Counted from the stretch's first letter, positions 37,032 through 46,321 are shown. The stretch: DNA of 64,000 nucleotides from Paenibacillus sp. cl123 (GCF_900101595.1 NZ_FMYY01000027.1:21193-85192), one strand, 5' to 3'. Notes: generated from the letters alone by a model not told the origin. Translations and numbers: made by a program.

Positions 37032-38651
37032 TTAGCGCTTGTTGTAGCGGTCGAGAGCCGCTTTCTGAATCTCAATGGCGCGGTCCAGCTTCAGCGATTT
37101 CATCTTGGCTACGTAAGATTCGAACTGGCTGACCGGCTCGCTGCCCAAAATGATCTTCAGCGTCATCTCATCTACAAGCGTGTCGATGTCGGTCATAATT
37201 TTCGCGTATTCCGAGCTTTCCTCCGGAGTCGGCGTAATCGGCGGCAGGGCGTATTTCTTCACATCCGTCTTCTTCCAGACTTCGATCGCATCCCGCTGCG
37301 TCTGCAGGGCGAAAAACTGCTCCGCATACCGCTTATCCTGAACGAACGGACCGTTGTAGCTGCCGCGCGCATACAGGGAGATCGCTTGCGCCGGAGCCAG
37401 CTTATCCGGATTTTTCATCAGCAGATCGGTATACTTCGGATACCCGTTCTCCATCTTGTAGCTGACGCCTTCGGTCCCGAAGTTAAAGAACATATGTCCT
37501 TCCTCGCTGTAGCCGTAGTCGAGCATCTGGGCGGCGAGCGCAGGGTCGCTGGCCTTGGTGGTGATGACCACCATGCCTCCGGTATCGAACGGCGATGACT
37601 TCTGCCCGAACTTGGCAATGTCGCCCTTCTTCAGAACCGGATAAGGTGCGGCGACCAGCACAGCCTTCGGGTCTTTGGCCTCCACAAGCGGCTGCCATTT
37701 GCCTATGCCGCCTCCGGCGTTGCCGATGCTGGCTCCCGTCGCTCCCGAGGCAAAGCCTCCGTCAAGCGCCTTCGTATCGACCGTTGCGATATTTTTGTCG
37801 AGCAGCCCGTCCTTGTACCACTGGTTGAACTGGTTGAGGTAATCCTTGAAGCCGCTCTCCGCAGGGCCGAACTTGATCGCTCCGCCCTCCAGATAGAAGC
37901 CGCGGTTGACTCCGAACGCGCCTAGGAATGCGCCGTTGTACGATTCATTGAAAAAGCGCGGCTTGCTGATGAAGGAAAACGGCGCGGCCGCTCCTTTCTT
38001 CTCCTTGAACGCCTTAAGAGTCGTCGTCCATTCGTCAATTGTCTCCGGCACAGGCAGCCCCAGCTCATCGAGCCAATCCTTGCGGATGATCGGCCCCTGG
38101 AACACCTGCAGATACTCATCGCCCCGGATAAACGGGAACGCGTAATAGCTGCCGTTGTCGGTTTTGACCATCTTGTCGACCTCGGGATGCTCCTGCAAGT
38201 ATTTCTTCAGATTCGGAGCGTGCTTGTCGATCAGGTCGTTCAGCTTGAGGATGTATCCGTCCTTGATCGCTTTCTCCGGTCCCCCCGGAAACCCGTTCAG
38301 GAAATTGAACTCGATCATATCCGGCAGGTCCCCGGACGCCAGCATCACATTGAGCGCTTCCTTCGCCTGACCGGACGGCGGCGCTGTGAATTTGAGCGGA
38401 ACGCCGGTCTTCTTCTGCCATTCCTGAAAGAAAGGCACCTCGCTATGGGAGGTTTTGACCCCGGTAATGTTGCCGGTCAGCTCGGCCCAGTACGTAAGCG
38501 TCTTATCCGTCTTAAGCGGATAAGCGACAGGCTTGCCCGGCGACGCCGCCGGCGTACCGGCTTCCGGCGTCGTGGCGGCCGGTTGAGCGGAACAAGCGAT
38601 CAGGCTGCCCATCAGCATGACGGACACGGTGGAAGCTGCGATCTTTTTCAT
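37032..38651 (-). CDS. Extracellular solute-binding lipoprotein, first copy (539 aa)
   Basis: A lipobox SLIAC leads the mature part. A Pro/Ala/Thr-rich spacer then leads to YWAELTGN, FFQEWQKKTG and the binding-protein core (LLDKNIATVDTKALDG). It is first in the operon, with GGAGGG 8-9 bp before ATG, and feeds the permeases 35097-36948. It is paralogous to 30947-32542, but the two differ in the ligand-facing loops, which suggests related but distinct sugars. Confidence 0.92.
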   Translation of the reverse strand: MKKIAASTVSVMLMGSLIACSAQPAATTPEAGTPAASPGKPVAYPLKTDKTLTYWAELTGNITGVKTSHSEVPFFQEWQKKTGVPLKFTAPPSGQAKEALNVMLASGDLPDMIEFNFLNGFPGGPEKAIKDGYILKLNDLIDKHAPNLKKYLQEHPEVDKMVKTDNGSYYAFPFIRGDEYLQVFQGPIIRKDWLDELGLPVPETIDEWTTTLKAFKEKKGAAAPFSFISKPRFFNESYNGAFLGAFGVNRGFYLEGGAIKFGPAESGFKDYLNQFNQWYKDGLLDKNIATVDTKALDGGFASGATGASIGNAGGGIGKWQPLVEAKDPKAVLVAAPYPVLKKGDIAKFGQKSSPFDTGGMVVITTKASDPALAAQMLDYGYSEEGHMFFNFGTEGVSYKMENGYPKYTDLLMKNPDKLAPAQAISLYARGSYNGPFVQDKRYAEQFFALQTQRDAIEVWKKTDVKKYALPPITPTPEESSEYAKIMTDIDTLVDEMTLKIILGSEPVSQFESYVAKMKSLKLDRAIEIQKAALDRYNKR

Positions 38652-38747
38652 GTTCAGTGACCCTCCATATCAGTGGATTATCTTGTTCAGGCGTTAGCTG
38701 CCTCTTCCCTAAGACTACGGGAGCGCCATGGGCCTTCGATATGGGCA

Positions 38748-38771
38748 AAATCGCAAACAAGATTGCGATTT
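38748..38771. promoter_or_regulatory. 9-bp perfect dyad upstream of the importer operon
   Basis: AAATCGCAA and TTGCGATTT are separated by 6 bp, about 100 bp before the binding-protein start. There is no T-run, so it is more like an operator or leader hairpin than a terminator. The rest of 38652-38955 holds no convincing ORF. Confidence 0.35.
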
Positions 38772-38956
38772 CGCTGCCGAGCACTGACGATTTCGATAAT
38801 CGGATGGACGATTTAACGCGGCTTAGCATATGTTTCAGGTTAAGTTGCTTAACCCATCGATTCATTTGTTTTGTTGGGCACTCCCTACTTCTCCGGGTGA
38901 ATACGGTCGGCAGCACGGAATGTGAAGAGCGCTCCCTTGTAACCGGACCGGACGTA

Positions 38957-39140
38957 TTTGTATGGTTTTTCGTATAAATTTGATCCGTTTGACCGCCCGA
39001 AATTTGTATTTATACGATTTTCCATACAACCCCCCTATTTGGGGCCGCCAGTAAGGCATATTTGTACGGTTTTCCGTATAAGTACTGCACGTTGATCGCC
39101 GGCCGGGCGCATTTTATACGAATTTTCGATTACAGTTTGA
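38957..39140. repeat. Array of four ~52-bp palindromic repeats (copy 2)
   Basis: Palindromes like TATACGATTTTCCATACAA recur near 38961, 39011, 39065 and 39115, separated by GACCGCC/GGCCGCCAGTAAGGC-type sequence, as in copy 1. The last unit ends TTCGATTACAG, the same truncated end as at 30805. The arrays lie on opposite sides of the second sugar importer in the same orientation. Confidence 0.7.
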
Positions 39141-39260
39141 AGTGGCCCATCCTGCTCTCAAAATGAGGCCATATAGGCTAGCGAAGCGCCAGCTTCCTCG
39201 TTCATGCCACGCATCGCTCCCTGCACAATTTGTTTAATCCTATTGATCATTTATGCCCTA

Positions 39261-41223
39261 GTAGAGTAGAGAACTGAAATTTCATCGGAGGGCGCAGGCC
39301 CTCCTTTTAATTTTCCAGCTCCCCCTGCATCAAACCGGACGTGAGGTTTTCCCTCATCCGGCTTTCCGATGTTCTTCTTCCTTCAGCGTTGCGGTACTTT
39401 CTCTAGCTGGCGAGTTTCTTTAGTCCTGCAAACTGTGCCGCCATGGCGGCTTGCTTGGACTTGCTGTGTTTCTTACGACGGTTGCGCTTCTTGTTCCAGA
39501 ACAGCGTGAGGCGCTTTCGGATGTACCAGTCGATTTTGTTCAGGAACGGGTCGGCAAAGGAATCAAGCCCATAGTAGTTCTTCCACCCCTGTATCTTGGG
39601 GTTCAGTTCCGCCACCATCTGCTTCATTGTCCAGTACAGGCGGTTTCTCGGCTCGGTCGCTTCCTTCACCTTCTGTCTCATGCTCTTCATCGCCTTCTTG
39701 GACGGGTAACTGCGGAGGATTGAGACTGTTTTGTTCCCCTTCAGCTTCTTCGGTATCTTCCGGTGATGCATCCCCAGAAAATCGAATCCTTGTTTGTCGT
39801 CCCACAGGTTGATGAGCTTCGACTTTTCCCTGTTCATCTCGACTTCCAGCTTTCCGAATACCGCCTTGAGCACGTCAATCGCTCTTAGCGCCTGTTCCTT
39901 GGTTCTGCACAAGATCACAAGATCATCGGCGTATCTCACCATCGTTCCCGTCTCAGCGAACTTCTTCTCCCAGATGGTATCCAGGTAGTTCAGATACAGA
40001 TTCGAAAGTAACGGTGAGATGACGCCGCCCTGCGGACTTCCCAAGTCGGTTTCGTGAAACTGATCATCTTTCACGAAACCTGCTTTCAGCCACTGCCGGA
40101 TCAGCTTCAGCACCCTTCGGTCACTGATCCGCTGCTCCACCAGCTGCATCAGTTTGTCATGGGCAATGTTGTCAAAGTAGCCGCGAATGTCGATGTCCAC
40201 CACCCAGTTGACGCCTTTCTTCACCGCTCGGCGGATATGCCGGATCGCCCCGTGCTGACTGCGCTTGGGTCTGAATCCGTACGAGCAGTCTTTGAAGTCG
40301 GCTTCGAGGATGGGCTCCACCACGATTTTCGTCGCCATTTGCACGACTCTGTCCCGGATCGCAGGAATGCCCAGCGGCCGCATCTTGCCGTCCGCCTTCG
40401 GAATTTCCTTGCGTCTTGCCGGTAGTGGGCGATATTCTCCGTTCCTGAGCGTCGTCTGGATTTCGTCCACAAATCGTTCTTCGCCGATGACTTTCACGAT
40501 GTGGTCCATGGTCATTCCATCCACCCCACCGCTTCCGCCGTTTCCTTTGACTCTCTTCCATGCTTCCCATAGGATGTCGCTGCGGTAAACCTTGTCGTAT
40601 AACGCATGAAACCGCCGCCTCGGATTTTCCTTGGCTGCAAGGCTTAGTGCTTGTTGGAGTTGTCGAGCTTTTCCTTTGGCGTCGTTAGCAGGTTGAACTG
40701 CATTCACTGACTCTTACCTCCTCCAAGTACATGAACAAAGCAGGGGCCCTTCCCTCCATGAGGTTTTGTTGTCCTCACTTCATCGGTACTATGACCCCCT
40801 CCGACTCCCTTCCCGCAGCTCGCCACTTCACCTTTGGGCTTATAGGTCTGCTCCTTACGAAAAAAAAACATCGTGCGGGGGAGGGTCTCCCTAGTTCCAG
40901 ACACAACTTTCTCGACATGCCGTTCCCCTTACACCGGAGAGTTCTTCCGCGCTGCGCTTCCAAGGACTTCACGCGTTCCATGGCCTTCGCCCATATTCGC
41001 AGGGCTCGGCACTCTCTTGTCCCTTTCGGGTCTTTTTTGACGATGCGGCAGGATTCACTTCATGTTACGGCCTGTCGATTTGCTCGCACTCCGCAGAGTT
41101 ACTTTGTCACGGGGCTTCAACCTTAGGATCTCTCCACCAGTTGCCCGTCAGCTACGAGGCGACTTGGCTCTTACCTCGGCCGGACTTGCACCGGCTAGTT
41201 GTGCCTAGCTTGGCTAGGCGCGC
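39261..41223 (-). mobile_element. Group II intron carrying a reverse transcriptase
   Basis: Domain V is visible at about 39333-39367 as AAAGCCGGATGAGGG..CCTCACGTCCGGTTT, then domain VI (GAGCTGGAAAATT / AATTTCAGTTCTC) and an AY-type 3' end CTCTACTCTAC at 39261. The 5' end is near 41223, read as GCGCGCCTAGCC on the minus strand, but the exact boundary is uncertain because the usual GTGYG is not perfect. The ORF lies in domain IV. The 5' end begins 1-2 bp after the T-run of a transcription terminator, the preferred site of group IIC introns. The region 40708-41223 is structured RNA, not coding. Confidence 0.8.
39403..40707 (-). CDS. ltrA: Group II intron reverse transcriptase/maturase (434 aa)
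   Basis: The reverse transcriptase domain (about 60-300) has YGFRPKRSQHGAI, GSPQGGVISPLLSN at 223-236 and the catalytic YADD at 259-262. A maturase domain X (about 330-400, with YYGLDSFADPF) follows, then a basic C-terminus. No endonuclease domain is present, which agrees with group IIC and related classes. GTG 40707 is preceded by GGAGGAGG. The gene is intact. The protein would help splicing and retrotransposition. Confidence 0.92.
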   Translation of the reverse strand: MNAVQPANDAKGKARQLQQALSLAAKENPRRRFHALYDKVYRSDILWEAWKRVKGNGGSGGVDGMTMDHIVKVIGEERFVDEIQTTLRNGEYRPLPARRKEIPKADGKMRPLGIPAIRDRVVQMATKIVVEPILEADFKDCSYGFRPKRSQHGAIRHIRRAVKKGVNWVVDIDIRGYFDNIAHDKLMQLVEQRISDRRVLKLIRQWLKAGFVKDDQFHETDLGSPQGGVISPLLSNLYLNYLDTIWEKKFAETGTMVRYADDLVILCRTKEQALRAIDVLKAVFGKLEVEMNREKSKLINLWDDKQGFDFLGMHHRKIPKKLKGNKTVSILRSYPSKKAMKSMRQKVKEATEPRNRLYWTMKQMVAELNPKIQGWKNYYGLDSFADPFLNKIDWYIRKRLTLFWNKKRNRRKKHSKSKQAAMAAQFAGLKKLAS

Positions 41224-41224
41224 C

Positions 41225-41268
41225 AAAATAAAAAAACAGATTTCCAGGATCATCTCCTTGAAATCTGT
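41225..41268 (-). terminator. Intrinsic terminator of the oxidoreductase gene, next to the intron
   Basis: On the minus strand ACAGATTTC and GGAAATCTGT pair with an inner AGGA/TCCT helix and TTTTTTTATTTT after them. It ends the gene at 41283 and marks the target site of the group II intron. Confidence 0.85.
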
Positions 41269-41282
41269 CCTTCTCGTACCGC

Positions 41283-42272
41283 CTATGAAATAGTCAGCAT
41301 TATTTTGCCTTCCGCTCCGGCTTCGGCGGCTTGCACGGCCTGATGGATCTCCGCCAGGCGATAGCGGGCCGCCGGGGACTTGAAGCCGAGACCTCCCGCA
41401 GCCGCCAAGTCGAGAAGCTGCCCGAACGTCTCCTGCCACGCCTGCACCGGCACCTGCCGGTTCCAGTGGCGGAGATGGAACAGCCGGGCGTCCGCCTGCG
41501 TGGTCCGCACCAACTCGGGCCAATCGATCGGCTCGCCCGACAGCAGGCCGAGGCTCAGGAAGCCGCCTCCGGGGCGCAAGCATCCTGCCAGCTCCAGTCC
41601 GGCGCGTCCGCCTATGGAATCGACCGCCGCATCTGCGCCGCGCCCGCCCGTAAGCTCGTTCACCGCGTCATGCAGCTTGCATGCCGACGTGTCGATGACC
41701 TGGTCGGCGCCGAGCCGGAGCAGGTCGGCCGTATGCCGGGCGCTGCGGGTAACGGCGATCAGCCGGAAGCCGAGCGCCTGCGACAGCTGAGCATACACCC
41801 GGCCAAGCGCAGAGCCCCCGGCATTGACCAGCACGGTCATGCCCGTCCCGCTCAGGCGAAGCTCCTCAGTACAGGTTACCCAGGCGGTCAGCGGATTGAT
41901 GTACAGCTGGGCCGCCGCGTCATCGTCAACGGCATCCGGCACACGAACAGCCCAGTCTGCCGGAACCCTCACATATTGCTGCCAAGTTCCCTCGCCTCTG
42001 AGCGGCAGCACGCGTCTGCCCAGCCATTCCTGCGGAATATCCCGTCCCGTCTCCTCGACCACGCCGATTCCTTCATAGCCGGGGATGGCGGGCAAAGCGA
42101 TCCGATGAGCATACGCTCCCCGGATCGGGATCAGGTCGGACGGGTTGATGGGCGAGAGCTTCATGCGGACAAGCAGCTCCCCGGGACCGGGCGGCTCGGG
42201 CCGGCAGTGCTCCAGCTTCAGCACTTCCCGGGGCCGGCCAAACTCGTAGTAGGCAATGCGGATATTTTCCAA
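41283..42272 (-). CDS. MDR-family (quinone oxidoreductase / enoyl reductase-like) protein (329 aa)
   Basis: GroES-like N-terminal domain (PGPGELLVRMKLSPINPSDL, PAIPGYEGIGVVEETG) and a Rossmann fold (NAGGSALGRVYAQLSQALG). The cysteine and histidine zinc ligands of classical alcohol dehydrogenases are not evident, which points to a zinc-free NADPH-dependent quinone oxidoreductase or trans-2-enoyl reductase. TTG 42272 has GGGAGGAG nine bases upstream. It is transcribed alone between the AraC gene and the intron. Confidence 0.8.
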   Translation of the reverse strand: MENIRIAYYEFGRPREVLKLEHCRPEPPGPGELLVRMKLSPINPSDLIPIRGAYAHRIALPAIPGYEGIGVVEETGRDIPQEWLGRRVLPLRGEGTWQQYVRVPADWAVRVPDAVDDDAAAQLYINPLTAWVTCTEELRLSGTGMTVLVNAGGSALGRVYAQLSQALGFRLIAVTRSARHTADLLRLGADQVIDTSACKLHDAVNELTGGRGADAAVDSIGGRAGLELAGCLRPGGGFLSLGLLSGEPIDWPELVRTTQADARLFHLRHWNRQVPVQAWQETFGQLLDLAAAGGLGFKSPAARYRLAEIHQAVQAAEAGAEGKIMLTIS

Positions 42273-42346
42273 CCGCGTTGTCTCCTCCCTATACGTATCA
42301 TAAAGTCATCAAGTATGTATGCGTGTAAGCTACTGCTGCGGACCGG

Positions 42347-43135
42347 TCAATGAACCCCAACCCGGTTCAGGAAATTATTCATCAGCAGCGGGAGCGAGAT
42401 CAGGATCGGAGGATCGTCCAGCCTCGGCGGATGCAGCATGACCCGCTGAGGGGGGAGGGCGGCGTATGGAGTAACGACGAGCGGCTCCTTGGACCGGGTC
42501 CGCAAGGTATGCTGCGGAAGCAGCACATCCATCGCCTGCATCCCCCATGTTATCGACGTCGCCATCAGGTAATAGACACCGGGCTTGACGCCGCTCAGGC
42601 TAAACCTCCCTAGAGAGGACAGCAGGGTGCCATACAACGGAAGCCCCTCGGGAATCGGCTTGGCGAACAGCCCCAGCAAAATAAATCCTTCGAACGGTAT
42701 CTCCGCCTCGATCGTTCCTTCCACACGCCCATGAGCATGGGAAGTTCCCTGCAGAGACTGCCAATCGCTGAGCCCCTTCAGAGAGTGCAGATGATCATCC
42801 GTCTGCCTGGCTGATTGGCGGAATTGCGAAGGGGTCACGCCTACCCGTTCTGTGAATCTGGACGTAAACGTTCCTAGGCTCTGCTGCCCGACCTCCAGGC
42901 TGATATCGCGGATGCTCAGATTGGTGCGCAGCAGCAGATCCTTCGCTCTCTGCAAACGAAGGGAGGATACGTAATAAAGCGGCGGCAGACCCACCCGTTC
43001 CTTGAAGATACGAGTAAAATGATACGGACTGTACCCGGCAATATCGGCCAAGCGGGCGAGCAGAAGCGGTTCAGAGATACTCTCATGGATGTAGGATATC
43101 ACTCCGTCTATTTCTGAATACCGATCGTTGGTCAT
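42347..43135 (-). CDS. AraC-family regulator with N-terminal HTH (262 aa)
   Basis: The double HTH lies at the N-terminus (about 20-100: YSPYHFTRIFKERVGLPP, LGTFTSRFTERVGVTPSQ). A C-terminal beta-rich effector domain (GFILLGLFAKPIPEGLP) with no family identified follows. This order is seen in SoxS/Rob-like regulators that carry a ligand domain. The start is ATG 43135, with GAAGG upstream. It precedes the MDR oxidoreductase by 74 bp on the same strand, so it may control it. Confidence 0.8.
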   Translation of the reverse strand: MTNDRYSEIDGVISYIHESISEPLLLARLADIAGYSPYHFTRIFKERVGLPPLYYVSSLRLQRAKDLLLRTNLSIRDISLEVGQQSLGTFTSRFTERVGVTPSQFRQSARQTDDHLHSLKGLSDWQSLQGTSHAHGRVEGTIEAEIPFEGFILLGLFAKPIPEGLPLYGTLLSSLGRFSLSGVKPGVYYLMATSITWGMQAMDVLLPQHTLRTRSKEPLVVTPYAALPPQRVMLHPPRLDDPPILISLPLLMNNFLNRVGVH

Positions 43136-43241
43136 GTCAGGCACCTTCTTTTCGGTAAAATGAAATTCGAACAGAACAAAAGTTCGCATTTATTCTACCA
43201 CAAATTTCTTGCCAGCGAAACGGTATATTATGACTCGCCGG

Positions 43242-43778
43242 TCAGTCGCGGACCAGAGATCGCCACACGGCCCAGGCGCTCAAACCGTACAGCAGGGCGC
43301 TTACATAAAATAATGCGTTGATCGTCAGCCAGTCCATCAGATACCCGCCCAGAATGACGGCAAAGCCGGAAGCCGCCGAGGTCCAAAACTGATGGCTGCC
43401 GATGGCTCCCCCTCGTGCGCCTTGCACGGTATAATCGGCTAACAGCGAGCGCTCGCTCATCTTCTGCATAGCGCTGCAAACTCCCATTGCAAGCTGAAGG
43501 GCCAGCACCGCCATAAAGCTCTGCACCCAGGGGAAAGCCAGCATCACCAGCATCATGCCAAGCGAGCCGGCAAGCAGAAGACGCGGACCATGCCGGTCCA
43601 GACGGCTGCCAAGCCAGCCGGACACCGCTGCGGAGCTGACGGTAAATACGGCGAAGGCCAGGCCGTACTTGGCGTAGCTGTTGCCCAGATTTTTCAGAAA
43701 CAGCAGATAATACGGATAGACCATGCCCGATGCCAGCGTCACGATCGTTTGGGAACGGATCAGCCAGATCAGCCTCAT
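43242..43778 (-). CDS. Half-size MFS-like membrane protein (178 aa)
   Basis: Five to six TM helices, with motif A-like GSRLDRHGPRLLL between helices 2 and 3, match one six-helix half of an MFS transporter. Normal MFS proteins have about 400 residues, so this is half-sized. Its ATG overlaps the stop of the FAD oxidoreductase gene (ATGA), which argues that it starts correctly and is not just a broken fragment. It could be a degraded transporter or a half-transporter that pairs with itself. Confidence 0.65.
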   Translation of the reverse strand: MRLIWLIRSQTIVTLASGMVYPYYLLFLKNLGNSYAKYGLAFAVFTVSSAAVSGWLGSRLDRHGPRLLLAGSLGMMLVMLAFPWVQSFMAVLALQLAMGVCSAMQKMSERSLLADYTVQGARGGAIGSHQFWTSAASGFAVILGGYLMDWLTINALFYVSALLYGLSAWAVWRSLVRD

Positions 43779-45220
43779 CGGCCCCCCTCCTCTCCGCGAT
43801 ATTGTTCGTAAAAGTAGTTCATGAACAACCCCTGCGGGTCCAGCCGGTCCTTCAGCGCGAAAAACTCGGCCTGCCGGGGATAAGCGGCCTGGAACTGCTC
43901 CCGGCTAGGATAAGCCGCGTACGGCAAATAATACGAGCCGCGGTGAGCGACCGCCAGGTCGATGATGCGGGCTATCCCCTGCCGGAACCCCAGCTGACCT
44001 TCTTCCGAGAGCGGAGCATGGAACAAGCAGACAAGCGCGAGCATGTCCTCCCGTGCGTAGGACAGCACCGCTTCCTCATCCCGCGGCACATACCGGACGG
44101 TAATGTTCAGCAGATTCAGCTCCTCTTCCGTCAGTACGGCGCGCAAGTCTTGCACGAAGTCCGCGAAGCGGTCCGGCGGAATGAAGTATTCCTGCAGCAG
44201 ATCGTTTTTGCCGGGCGAGCTGTAGACCATGAAGGCCGACTCCGAACGCATCGCATTGTTCCGGCTTAGCGCCTTCCCCTGCTGGGCGGCGAAGTACGTC
44301 TCCTGCCATGCCCAGAACTTATTTTTGCCCCAGTCCGATGCTCGGTTTAGCGCAAATGCCAGCTTGGCCGGAATCACCCAAGCCTCGCGGCCGGACAGCT
44401 TCCCCACGTCCTGCAGAGAAACCGACGCGTCCCTCTTATAGTTCAGCGCATACATATCGGTCAGCAAGTGGTCCGGCGCTACGGATATCCGCGCCATATG
44501 CAGCTGTATGTCCGGGTCCTCAAGCACTTCCCGCCGGAAATAAGCGGGATACTCCTCCACCGTCATATGGCTCATGCCGGTCCTGTACACGGCATCATCC
44601 GTTAGCCGCAGCGTCACGTCTACAATAACGCCGAACAAACCGTAGCCTCCGAGCACGTACGGAAACCAGTCCGCATTCTCCTCCCGGCTCACCTGCCTGA
44701 TCTCTCCGTCTGCGGTCAGCAGGCGGAACGACTCGACGCTGCCGATCAGCGAGCCGCTTCGGATGTCGCGGCCATGCGCGTTAACGCTGATGGACCCGCC
44801 TACGGTAAACAGGTTTTGGGATTGCATGGATGCAACGGCCAAGCCGTGAGGCTGGATATAGTTCTGAATGTCCTTCCAGGTCACGCCCGCCTGTACACGG
44901 ATTTGCTTTCGTTGCGGGTCGAAGGACAGGATGCGGTTGAACGAGGTCATGTCGAGGACGATGCCGTCTTTATAATACGTATGCCCTCCCTGGCTGTGCC
45001 GCTGTCCGGCGATGGACACCGTGAGCCCGCGCTCCCGGGCCTCCTGAAGCACGCGCGCCAGCTGCTCTTCTTCACGGCCCGCGACCACCTTCTCTACCCG
45101 GACCGGATGCAGACGGCTGTAGTCGGTAATCCGGTACGGGTCCTGATCCGGACTGTCGTACACGATATATTGCCATACACAAACGGCAGTCAAGAGAAGA
45201 AGAACCAGTCCTTTTTTCAT
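43775..45220 (-). CDS. Membrane-anchored FAD-binding oxidoreductase (481 aa)
   Basis: A short N-terminal hydrophobic anchor (KKGLVLLLLTAVCVW) precedes a PCMH/VAO-type FAD domain (GQRHSQGGHTYY, then QNLFTVGGSISVNAHGRD). The His of the GQRHSQGG loop is where related enzymes attach FAD covalently. The C-terminal part resembles sugar-acid or alditol oxidases, but the substrate is unknown. The gene is first of a two-gene unit with the half-MFS protein. Confidence 0.78.
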   Translation of the reverse strand: MKKGLVLLLLTAVCVWQYIVYDSPDQDPYRITDYSRLHPVRVEKVVAGREEEQLARVLQEARERGLTVSIAGQRHSQGGHTYYKDGIVLDMTSFNRILSFDPQRKQIRVQAGVTWKDIQNYIQPHGLAVASMQSQNLFTVGGSISVNAHGRDIRSGSLIGSVESFRLLTADGEIRQVSREENADWFPYVLGGYGLFGVIVDVTLRLTDDAVYRTGMSHMTVEEYPAYFRREVLEDPDIQLHMARISVAPDHLLTDMYALNYKRDASVSLQDVGKLSGREAWVIPAKLAFALNRASDWGKNKFWAWQETYFAAQQGKALSRNNAMRSESAFMVYSSPGKNDLLQEYFIPPDRFADFVQDLRAVLTEEELNLLNITVRYVPRDEEAVLSYAREDMLALVCLFHAPLSEEGQLGFRQGIARIIDLAVAHRGSYYLPYAAYPSREQFQAAYPRQAEFFALKDRLDPQGLFMNYFYEQYRGEEGGR

Positions 45221-45371
45221 AGTCTAGTCGCCCCCGCCCTCCGCCAATTGCTCTATCCCTTTCATCTTACCGGGGGAAGGCACTGCTCCGTAGTACTAAC
45301 TTTTTGTAGTACCCTTTCCCTGGCCAGGAAGGACGGCTTCCGTACTGCACGCTGCAAACTCTCGTCCGAAC

Positions 45372-45424
45372 AAAAAAAAGAGCCGTGCTACAGGAATCCT
45401 TTCTTCCTGACGACAGCTCTTTTT
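45372..45424 (-). terminator. Terminator after the esterase gene
   Basis: On the minus strand AAAAAGAGCTGTCGTCAGGA and its opposing arm TCCTGTAGCACGGCTC form an extended stem followed by TTTTTTTT. It separates the esterase from the FAD oxidoreductase unit. Confidence 0.75.
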
Positions 45425-45541
45425 CGTTATGTACATCGGCAGAAGAACAATCTTACAAGCCGTCGCCCGAAGAATGTCCTCCGAAGCGGACGAACCCGGT
45501 CCAAGCTTCCTTGGCCCACAAAAGCCGGATGCTGCCGGATG

Positions 45542-46321
45542 CTACCGCTCCAGCGGCAGCCACTGAAGCACCCTCTGGATCGTCATATCCCAGTAGGCCC
45601 AGTTATGCTCGCCCGGATGCTCTTCATATGTATAATCCAGGTCCAGCGTCTGCGCCGCTTCCCGGAAGCGCTGGTTGTCGTTGTATAAAAAGTCCTCCGT
45701 GCCGCAGCATTGATACAGCTTGGGCTTCGGTCCGTCCGCCGCCCCTGCCTGCTGAAGCAGATGGAATAAATCCCGTTCGCTTCCCGCGACCTCCTCGATC
45801 CGACCGAAAACAGCCGTCAGCTCTGCCGGCTTCAGCCGTTCTTTCGCCAGCCTGGCTACATCCGTCACTCCGGACAAGCTCGCTGCAGCGGCGAAACGGT
45901 CCGGATGGGAAAGCCCCAGCTTCAGCGCTCCATAGCCGCCCATCGACAGTCCGGCGACAAATGTCTTCTCCCTTTCTTCGGCGAGCGGAAAAAAGCTTCT
46001 GGCCAGCGCCGGCAGCTCCTCGCTTACGAAGGTCCAGTAGGCCAATCCATATGCCATATCCTGGTAGAAGCTGCGGTGGACATTCGGCATGACGACCGCT
46101 AGACCAAGGGAGGCGACATAACGCTCGATCGACGTGCGGCGCAGCCAGATCGTGTGATCATCCGACAAGCCGTGCAGCAGGAACAGCACCGGGTGCTTGC
46201 TTTCCCCATGACTATGGCCGGCCAGCCCGATCTGGCTGCGGGTTTGCTGCGGCATAATAACATTCATCGATGTGGACATCCCGAGCGCTTCCGAGAAAAA
46301 GTGACATTCCATTAATGCCAT
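45542..46321 (-). CDS. EstA-like alpha/beta-hydrolase esterase (259 aa)
   Basis: Alpha/beta-hydrolase fold with the oxyanion segment LLHGLSDDHTIWLRR, nucleophile elbow GLSMGGYG (S126), an Asp near GTEDFLYNDN and a catalytic His in EHPGEHNWAYWD. This matches tributyrin esterase / esterase D-type carboxylesterases. No signal peptide is present. The gene is single and followed by a good terminator. Confidence 0.85.
   Translation of the reverse strand: MALMECHFFSEALGMSTSMNVIMPQQTRSQIGLAGHSHGESKHPVLFLLHGLSDDHTIWLRRTSIERYVASLGLAVVMPNVHRSFYQDMAYGLAYWTFVSEELPALARSFFPLAEEREKTFVAGLSMGGYGALKLGLSHPDRFAAAASLSGVTDVARLAKERLKPAELTAVFGRIEEVAGSERDLFHLLQQAGAADGPKPKLYQCCGTEDFLYNDNQRFREAAQTLDLDYTYEEHPGEHNWAYWDMTIQRVLQWLPLER

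Noticed and set aside
39563..39805. Acidic 80-residue ORF inside the intron
   Set aside because: Alternative frame of the reverse transcriptase gene.
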